Below are positions 56,290 through 64,000 of a DNA stretch of 64,000 nt, one piece after another (the stretch's first letter is position 1; every line of letters starts with the position of its first letter). The stretch is from the NCBI GenBank assembly GCA_029582265.1, contig CM055828.1, positions 12,869,777 to 12,933,776 of the forward strand, given 5' to 3'. The position numbers and the translations under genes are program-made. This DNA comes from Zoroaster sp. YZ-2022 (Eukaryota > Echinodermata > Asteroidea > Forcipulatida > Zoroasteridae). The notes below the pieces were generated by a model. That model was not told the origin of the DNA and ran no database searches. It saw nothing but the letters and a program-made list of their open reading frames with translations.

Positions 56290-58612
56290 TTGACCACAAG
56301 CCTTTTGTTTGGATCACAACTTTGTGATCAGACAATGGAGGTCTACATCCTGTTTATTCTACTCCTGCTATCCAGACCATTGTGTCTCAATGACTCATCC
56401 GTAGATGGCTACAAGATGCAATCTATAGATTGTTCACCTCAAATCCGCCATCTTAAACTCTTGAGACGTCCTATATCATACTATGATAATTCATCCGCCA
56501 CCTTTCACCTGGAACTCTTAATTTCTGGTGACATAAACCCAAACCCTGGACCTGAAACACTGATCAACACACCCACAAACGCCACTCAGCTCCATAAAAT
56601 TTCCTACATCCGCAATGAACTACTCAATCTTCGCAATGCTCCATGTACTGATGTAGCTTTATCTTATTCAGCATTGAGTCAATTGAACCGTCTTGGAATA
56701 CTTGCTAATCAACCCCAAACATACCGCCGCACACATAGAGGTAAAAAAGCTGGTCGCCGTAGAATGGACAGATCACTTACACAACTAGCACTCCAGCCTT
56801 ACCAACCCGCAGCAGTGAACTCAACCACATCAACAAGCGACATTGGCATAACTTCAACTCCAAATGTTCACGATGAGTCTAAACTTCAGCTCTGTGTCTT
56901 GAACACTCAATCCATATGTAACAAATCGGATGAATTTGTTGACTTTGTACTTCAAAACAATTTGGATCTTGTTGCCATAACAGACATGGTTTAAACCTGA
57001 TGATGACTTGCTCCCCCGTGAGTGTACTCCTGCATATTCTCGCTACTCTCTCCATCATATCCCCAGACCAATAAAGACCGGTGGAGGGGTTGCGCTACTC
57101 TTTAGGTCCAGTTTATCTGTCAGTATGAAAAGTGTTAACATTGACTACCTAACATTTGAATCTCTGCATGCTGAGGTAACGTGCAACTCTAGATCTGTTC
57201 GTCTTGTTAATATTTATCGACCAGAAAGGGATGTTGATGGTAAACATGTAAACTTCTCCAGTTTTCTGCAGGAATTTGAAAAATTAATTGTCGATTATCT
57301 CTTACACCCATCTGACATTATTTTAACCTGCGATTTTAACATTCATATGGACATTATTTCAAACAATTATGCAAATCAGTTTAAAGATCTGCTCTCTGCT
57401 CATGGACATATACAGCACATCACAGCACCCACTCATCGGTATGGTCACTGTCTTGACCTCATGATAACGCGTGAAAATACTTCACCTCTTATCTCGAATA
57501 TAACTATTCTTCCTGGCTTATCTGATCATTATGCAATCATGGTAAATTTGAACCTTAAAAAACCTCCCATACCTACCATTTCTGTAACTACTCGCCACTG
57601 GAAAAAAGTAAATATTAAAGATTTATGTCATGATGTTGAATCTCAACTGGAAAATGTAAACCTTGAAGATGGTGAGCTGGATTCTTGTGTCAGTCTATTT
57701 GAATCAACTGTCCGTAACATCTTGGATGATCATGCTCCGCAAAAAACTTGAACTGTTAAACTACAATCTGAATCCCCTGGTTCAATGATGATATCCGTGC
57801 TGCAAGGAAAATCCGCCGTCAACTTGAGCGAAGATGGCGTGACAATGGGAAACTTGGAGTACATCGACAAGAATACTGTAACCAACGTGATATTGTGAAG
57901 AACATGATTAACCAGGCAAAAATAACTCACTACTCATCTCTTGTGGAAGATAGCTCTGGTGATCAGAAAAAACTCTTTAACATTGTTGAAAAGCTGCTTC
58001 ATAAACCCAAAGTTCCAGTGCTTCCATCTACACACTCCGATCAGGACCTCGCAAATGCTTTTTCAAACTTTTTTGTCACAAAAATTGAGAATATCCGTCG
58101 TTCTTTTCCCTCAGTACCTGTCATTCTATCACAAACACCATCACGCAAGGATCCACAATGTAGACTGTCCATGTTTGAGCCTACTACTAGTGTTACGGAG
58201 ATCCAGTGCCAACTTCGCTAATAAAAATACAAAGTATTGATGTGTTTGCTAAGTATAATCAATTATTGTAAACAGATCTCTTTCTTCCGGTTGTATCACA
58301 ATTATTGTAAACAGATCTCTTTCTTCCGGTTGTTTCCCTAATAGCCAGAAGGTTGCTCATGTTAAACCACTCCTAAAGAAACCCAATTTGGACAAGGAAG
58401 TTTTCAAAAATTACCGACCAGTAGCGAATTTAAAGTACCTTGGAAAAACAATCGAGCGAGTTGTTTCATCACGGATCTCTGACCATGTTCGTGCTAATAA
58501 CCTGTCGGACACATTTCAGTCAGCCTACAAACCATTTCATGGAACGGAAACTGCTCTTCTTCGCGTCAACAATGACATTTTATCTGCCATGGATGAGGGG
58601 AAAATCACTAGC
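56290..58612 (+). mobile_element. CR1/L2-type LINE with 2A-like motif, endonuclease and partial RT
   Basis: 56290-56994 encodes an N-terminal region with a hydrophobic segment (EVYILFILLLLSRPLCL) and LELLISGDINPNPGP (residues 74-88), a 2A-like motif in which the usual Glu is Asn. A basic segment follows, and then the start of the endonuclease, QLCVLNTQSICNKSDEFVDF. One base is lost at 56988 exactly at the catalytic Glu (ITDM for ITETW). The EN continues at 57008-57751 with TCDFNIHMD, GHCLDLMITR and GLSDHYAIMV, then shifts into WFNDDIRAARKIRRQL and 57895-58221. An internal deletion and a tandem duplication (58259-58336) separate it from the RT start [21 protein letters not shown] (58350-58612), [19 protein letters not shown]. 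Cut off at 58612. Confidence 0.85.
58259..58336 (+). repeat. Direct tandem duplication of about 39 bp
   Basis: CAATTATTGTAAACAGATCT and the following CTTTCTTCCGGTTGT occur twice in a row, disrupting the LINE reading frame. Confidence 0.85.
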
Positions 58613-58975
58613 CCGGTTGATCCAATAGTTTAAAAAAGCGCGCCATTTTCCTTCAGAATTACAGTATTTGCATAACCATTTTAATTTTAGACTATCAAGT
58701 TTGAATTTGACACTCATTACCCCTGTGCCTCCCCTCTCCGTTCTATTTCTCAACATCCCTTTTGATTTTGTCTGGTTTTCCGTTCCAGTAAAAATCCCAA
58801 ATAACCCCATCAATATGTTTAATCACATCAGCCGGACATGGCAACACTGATCCCAGGTATGTGAGACCAGCCCCGATCATAGTATTGACAATAATCGACT
58901 TGCCTTTAAGTGTTAAATTCCTAGCTTTCCATAGGTTCGTGGTGTGTTTAATTTTATTTATTCTGGGACACCAAT
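58613..58975 (-). mobile_element. Tx1-type LINE, third copy, RT thumb fragment
   Basis: Minus frames give PRINKIKHTTNLWKARNLTL, GKSIIVNTMIGAGLTYLGSV, FYWNGKPDKIKRDV and then KFKLDSLKLKWLCKYC and LNYWINRAS, parallel to 41230-40870 of the first copy. One frameshift. Both ends are abrupt: it joins the CR1/L2 LINE at 58612 and another LINE tail at about 58976. Confidence 0.8.
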
Positions 58976-59188
58976 AATGTCTCAATTGATCCAATGGATC
59001 ACCTTGGCCAACTTGTCGTGTCTGCCTTTGTACTCTGTCTGAGCATGCACTCTGCATTCGCTGGCAATGTGAAATACAGTCTCCTCCGCCGCATTGCACA
59101 TTCTGCACATATAAGAGACATCTGACTTCTCGATCCTTGCCTTCATCACATTCGGACCTTCATCAGAGGCTTTGACAAAGTACAACAT
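58976..59188 (-). pseudogene. C-terminal fragment of another LINE (CRMC-HIASEC zinc motif)
   Basis: Minus strand: VMKARIEKSDVSYMCRMCNA, AEETVFHIASECRVHAQTEY, KGRHDKLAKVIHWIN. The C-x2-C-(x)n-H-x3-C zinc-like motif followed by AQTEYKxRHDxxAxxxHW is a frequent C-terminus of retrotransposon ORFs in invertebrates and fish. Family not determined. Confidence 0.65.
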
Positions 59189-59589
59189 AAAAACTCATCC
59201 ATGTATAGGGAAAAGGGAAAGCAAAGGATCATGGGGCGGGATCCAAAAAAGGCGGGAAAATAGTGACCAATTAAAGATAAGCATCAGTCTAGAAAAAGCC
59301 AATACGAGTATCAGAAGTGAACAAAGGGGGGATTATTGAGCCACACAATAAGTAGATGTGGCAGCTTATGGTGAAGCTAGGGTAAAGGAGGGATTATTGA
59401 GCCACACAATAGGTAGAGGTGGCAGCTTTTAGTAAAGCTGGCATAGACATAGGTCAATACACAAAGGGATACGACAAAAAAGGGGGGTTTTAAGCCTTAC
59501 AAATTGAGGAGTTGGTGTGTGGGTGTAAATAGCTAAATTAAAATAGTCCAATGAGAGACAGAAAAATGTAAAAGTATACAAGATAAGAC

Positions 59590-61790
59590 AAAGCAACAGG
59601 TTAAAGAAAATACCTGAATATAGAACAGGTTAGGACATAGACCTGAAAAGTAACAGGTTAAAACAAATACCTGAAAATAGAACGAAGGTTAAAACAAATA
59701 CCTGAAAAGAGAACAGGTTAAAACAGATACCTGAAAATAGAACAGGTTAGGACAAAGACCTGAAAAGTAACAGGTTAAAACAAATACTTGAAAAGAGAAC
59801 AGGTTGAAACAAATACCTGAAAAAAGAACAGGTTAAAACAAATAGCTGAAAAAACAGGTTAAAGCAAATACCTGAAAAAGGAACAGGTTAAGACAACTAC
59901 CTGAAAATAGAACAGGTTAGGACAAAATCAATTCACGGAGTCGTAGTCTGCGGTTGAAGTTAGGGTTAGGGGTGTTGTTACCAGAGGGTCTATTGGTGAC
60001 CTTATGGAAACGCCTGTACAGGTATTTGTTAGGGTTAACCTGGGCATTACAGCGTTTCTTGTCCTGTTGGCGTTGTAGGGAGAAACGAAGGTGGTTAATA
60101 TTGGAGGAAAGAATGGCTTGGAAATGGTCCCATTCATGATCATTAGAGCAAGCCACTTTTAATTGAGATTCTGTACTCTCAATATCAAGTGACTGCTTGT
60201 CAATGCATTTTAGGCATTGGGTTTCGAGAGTTCAAGTAAATGGAAGGAAGTCTTGGTTAGTGTGTCATTCCATTTCTTACTGAATGCCGGGTCTAGGTCC
60301 CCAAAGGAGGGGCTGCATTTGATTTTGAGACCCTTGGGTAGAATACGGGATAAACGATAGAAACGGTAGTTATCAAGGTGAGATAGGTAACGTACTCTCT
60401 TTTCCTCAAGTTTGCGCAACTTTTGGAAAAGGCATTTAGTATTAAGCGATGACATAGAGAAAAGCAATATGCAATGTGTACATTATATGTATAGAAAAGG
60501 TTGGAAAGAGCTGTGGAGAGAGCGGGTTAATACAAAATACCTGAAAAGGGATCGGGTTAATACAAAGAGCTGTGGAGAGAACGGGTTAAAACAAATGCCT
60601 GAAAAAAGAACGGGTTAATACAATTACCTGAAAAGAGAACGGGTTAATACAAATACCTGAAAAGAGAACGGGTTAATACAAATACCTGAAAAGAGAACGG
60701 GTTAATACAAATACCTGGAAAAAGAAAGGGTTATTAATTACCTGAAAAGGGAACGGGTTAATACAAGTACCTGAGAAGAGAACGGGTTTATACAAATACC
60801 TGAAAGAGAACGGGTTTATACAAATACCTGAAAAGAGAACGGGTTTATACAAAGAGCTGTGGAGAGAATGGGTTAAAACAAATACCTGAAAAGAGAACGG
60901 GTTAAAGCAAATACCTCAAAAAAGAACAGGTAAAAGCAAATATATATATGAAAAGGGAACAGGTAAAACCATATATATATATATGAAAAGGGAACAGGTT
61001 AAAGCAAATACCTGAAAAAGGAACAGGTTAAAGCAAATACCTGAAGAAAGGACAGGTTTAAAGCAAATACCTCAGAAAAGAACAGGTAAAAGCAAATACT
61101 TGAAAAAGAACAAGTGAAAGAAAATACATGAAAAAGGAACAGGTTAAAGCAAATGCCTGAAAAAGGAACAGGTTAGAGCAAATACCTGAAAAAGGAACAG
61201 GTTAAAGCAAATACCTGAAAAAGGAACAGGTTAAAGCAAATACCTGAAAAAGGAACTGGTTAAAGCAAATACCTGAAAAAGGAACATGTTAAAGCAAATA
61301 CCTGAAAAAGGAACAGGTTAAAGCAAATACCTGAAAAAGGAACAGGTTAAAGCAAATATCCGAAAGGCACAGGTTAAAGCAAATAATTTAAAAAAAGGGG
61401 AACAGGTTAAAGCAAATACCTGAAGAAGGCACAGGTTAAAGCAAGTATATGAAAAAGGAACAGGTTAAAGCAAATACATGAAAAAGAACAGGTTAAAGCA
61501 AATATATGAAAAACAAAAAGAAAGAACAGGTTAAAGCAAATCCCTGAAAAAGGAACAGGTTAAAGCAAAATCATAAAAAATGAACAAATTGATACAAATA
61601 CCTGAAAAGAGAACAGGTTAAGACAAATACCTGAAAGGGGAAACAGGTTTATACAATTACCTGATAAGAGAACAGGTTGATACAAAAACCTACAGAGAGT
61701 ATATGTTGATATAAATAGCTGTGGAGAGTAGGGGTTGAGTAAATAATTAGGGAATAAAATGGATAAGAGTCAAACAAATAAACAAAAACA
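59590..61790. repeat. Minisatellite, about 28-30-bp unit, interrupted at 59935-60480
   Basis: Dozens of copies of GAACAGGTTAAAGCAAATAC followed by CTGAAAAAG, with variants (GAACGGGTTAATACAAATAC in 60520-60900; AGCTGTGGAGAG in place of the tail at several units). Two zones, 59590-59935 and 60480-61790. The unit length varies by 1-3 bases. Confidence 0.9.
59935..60480 (-). pseudogene. Coding-like island inside the minisatellite, possibly Penelope-like
   Basis: Minus frames: 60467-60210 FQKLRKLEEKRVRYLSHLDN, YRFYRLSRILPKGLKIKCSP, FSKKWNDTLTKTSFHLLEL; then after a shift CIDKQSLDIESTESQ, and at 60156-59917 ACSNDHEWDHFQAILSSNIN and NPNKYLYRRFHKVTNRPSGN. The helical, basic character and PKGLKI resemble the N-terminal part of Penelope-like or DIRS-like ORFs, but no reverse-transcriptase motif is present, so the assignment is weak. 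Confidence 0.35.
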
Positions 61791-61799
61791 GGTTAACTC

Positions 61800-62487
61800 A
61801 AGGGGATCACCACGGAGGGATACAACAACAGTAAATAGTGACTTACTACGACAGGTGAAGATCTGTTGCAACCGCTGAGCTACAGGCATATATGTAAAAA
61901 AAAATATATGTAAAGATTTCAGATTAATATGTTGTGTTGAACGTTAACATCAAAACAGTGAAAACGCGTTTATATTTATGATTAGCGACAAGAACTTTGC
62001 ACTCTGAACTTTACACCAAGTACATTTTATTTGAAACTTTTTGTTTTAAAACGTTCCTGTCCTATATCATTTCATTCCATTCTGTTTACATTCTAAGTGC
62101 TTGGGAAACTGATCTTGGCATATCAAATAATAAAAACCTTGCATTGTGTCTGCTTAATCATCTGTCATTATCTTTATGTGTGATTCATTTTACGAATTGG
62201 TGCCATGTTTGCTGACTAATGCAGCCTGAGTCTTGAAATTTAATATCCGATGATAGTTCATCTTCCAAAATGTTCATCCTGGAACAATGTACACAGCTTC
62301 AGCAAAAATGTGGAGAGTCACCAACAACAGCAATCCTAGTTGGTCAACAAGCTTGCAGTCCTACCAGTTTCCTGCCTGCACGCTTCAACGCACTAATCCT
62401 ACAGCATCCAGTCTTCGTGCAATCCTCTAGCAGTCTACTTAAGCAGCAGCATTTCCCAGAGTCCGGCATTCTCCTAAAGACTACTGT
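61800..62487. other. No gene seen
   Basis: AT-rich; the open frames at 61997-62215 and 62270-62506 have no recognisable motifs. Confidence 0.45.
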
Positions 62488-62612
62488 ATCGGAGCATACT
62501 GATTGAAACGTCGAGTTGTAACCTACAGTTCTTTTCAGAACTAATTACTACTCAAATGAGATTTTCACATGGTGTCGCCGCAAATAGTCTTTACTTATCT
62601 TTTTCACCATGT
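62488..62612 (-). repeat. Dispersed hairpin repeat, copy 5
   Basis: Inverted relative to copy 1. GAGCATACTGATTGAAACGT precedes GAGTTGTAACC, the hairpin AGTTCTTTTCAGAACT at 62527-62542, then CACATGGTGTCGCCGC. Outer flanks AAAGACTA and TAGTCTTT pair. Confidence 0.75.
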
Positions 62613-62834
62613 GTGGCTGCCTCAGGATTCACATGTACCCTGAGGAGTTTCACTCTGACAAACGGTCTCAAACTTCTGAGACTCACTCACACCAAAAAGG
62701 CACCCAAATGACTGGTATTCACAACTACAACCATGATAACCATGCACAACAAAAGAGACGCAGAGTCACTTGTCTATTTGTCCAGTTGTTGAGTTGTTCA
62801 TATTGAGATGTTGAGATAACAATCTGGAATTTAA

Positions 62835-63180
62835 TATATACTGAACAGCAAAAGAAACGCAAGTCCGAGGACAGCAAAAGAAACGCAAGTCCGAGGTCTT
62901 GTCAAGTTTTCAAACAGAAGACAAACCATTTTGATTCTAATCGCTCATTTAATGAAAAATGCTTTCAATTAATTTGTGAGCTGAAAGTGACTGTTGAATG
63001 TGAAAATCTTGCAATGCAATTTCAACAGTCACTTTCAGCTCACAAATTTAAAGCAATTTTCATTAAATGAGTGATTAGAATCAAAATGGTTTGTCTTCTG
63101 TTTGAAAACTTGACAAGACCTCGGACTTGCGTTTCTTTTGCTGTCCTCGGACTTGCGTTTCTTTTGCTGTTCAGTATATA
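62835..63180. mobile_element. Fold-back element, 346 bp, TATA flanks
   Basis: Almost completely self-complementary. Each arm begins CTGAACAGCAAAAGAAACGC and contains that block twice in tandem (AGTCCGAGGACAGCAAAAGA junction). TA at the boundaries suggests a Tc1/mariner-type MITE. No ORF. Confidence 0.9.
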
Positions 63181-64000
63181 ACAAAAACACTTATAAGATA
63201 TCAAGTACACTGAGCAATATAAGGTAATAAACTATTTCTAAACATGTTAAATCAAGTCACTTATTTGCAGACATAAATCAGTTGTAAATCTCAGGAAAAT
63301 TCACTAACTTTTGTCTCTGATGATTCATGAATATTACTGAATAACAAGGAAAATACTGCTTACCGAATTGGGGTCTTTAAAGTCCAATAAAAGGTGAATA
63401 ATCTTGAAAAACAAAAACTATGACTACATGAATTCACAAAGGTTTCACAGTGTGATTTACAAATGTACATATGGATGCTGCCGGCCCTGTAGACGTGGCA
63501 AGAAATACACTCCAGTCTATAATGATATGCTCAGGGCCATGGAAACTGGACCCTATAAACCTATGACCCTATGAGGTCACTGGCTGACCACCAGTGCATG
63601 TCACCTATTGTACATTCCTTAAGACATGTAACTTGAATCCTGCCATGTAAACACATGTCCAGTACATAAGCTATAACTGTAGTGCTTACACACACTGATC
63701 ACTGAACCACTTTACTATATCGGCAGACTCTTATACAGAGTATATTGTGTCTTAAACTGACACTGTATTTAGAACTTAATTAAGAACTGAGTAAATATGG
63801 ATTAAAACATATTCCTACAATTAATAAAGAGAAAAATAACTAAAACAAAATAAACAAGCTGCTGTAGTGACACCATTCAAAGCTACATGTTTTACTTAAG
63901 CTTGCACTGGATCATCTACAATACTCCACTGACTTCATTCCTCATGTGGACTAGTACAAAGCTTATCTGAAAATTAATAAAAGTGGTTCACTTTAATTTT
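63181..64000. other. No gene seen
   Basis: AT-rich with no coding motif, repeat pair or hairpin that I could support. Confidence 0.5.

Noticed and set aside
59590..61790. CRISPR-like array
   Set aside because: Repeat units are contiguous with no unique spacers, and the genome is clearly animal.

Overview
The window reads as intergenic DNA from an animal nuclear genome, most likely a marine invertebrate (echinoderm, hemichordate, lancelet or similar). The evidence is low GC, very frequent TACATGTA-type tracts, tRNA-derived SINEs, non-LTR retrotransposons of the Tx1 and CR1/L2 types, and DNA transposons of the ISL2EU and Kolobok types, all of which are common in such genomes. I cannot name the species. 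There is no intact host gene that I can defend. Almost every protein-like segment belongs to a mobile element, and nearly all are broken by frameshifts, stops or later insertions.

Layout. 0-9 kb: small inverted-repeat elements, a minus-strand tRNA-derived SINE (1.9-2.2 kb), and a TTAA-flanked element carrying a broken THAP zinc-finger exon (3.6-4.3 kb, Kolobok-like). 9.0-12.3 kb: a decayed plus-strand gene of a transposon family widespread in invertebrates, itself split by two inverted-repeat insertions that can be removed on paper through their target duplications. 16-24 kb: LINE remnants, three copies of a repeat carrying TGACGTCA, and a 2.77-kb palindromic element (18842-21609) holding two nested MITEs. 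About 24.07-32.71 kb: a large ISL2EU-type transposon with two convergent broken genes, a THAP + DDE transposase on plus and a SAP + SWIM + YqaJ-nuclease + PHD protein on minus, with later MITE insertions between and inside them. 34.1-34.7 kb: a minus-strand exon resembling the N-terminal zinc-binding part of RAG1, as carried by some invertebrate transposons. 36.0-38.8 kb: CR1/L2-type LINE pieces.

38.8-47.1 kb: a nearly complete minus-strand Tx1-type LINE (ORF1 with zinc knuckles; ORF2 with endonuclease, reverse transcriptase and C-terminal zinc motif), interrupted by a 2.45-kb insertion with a 7-bp target duplication. 47071-54423: a 7.35-kb inverted repeat whose centre is a 178-bp tandem array and whose two arms each carry one copy of the same exon-like ORF. 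54.8-59.2 kb: a mosaic of a Tx1 3' end, a plus-strand CR1/L2-type LINE with a 2A-like NPGP motif, a second Tx1 fragment, and the tail of another LINE. 59.6-61.8 kb: a roughly 2-kb minisatellite containing an island of minus-strand coding-like sequence. 62.5-63.2 kb: another copy of a dispersed hairpin repeat and a fold-back element.

The coding pieces work together only as element machinery: transposase with accessory nuclease in ISL2EU, and ORF1 chaperone with ORF2 EN-RT in Tx1. Many frameshifts fall in homopolymer runs, so some of the apparent decay could be assembly error. All assignments are from motif recognition by eye; no database search was run.
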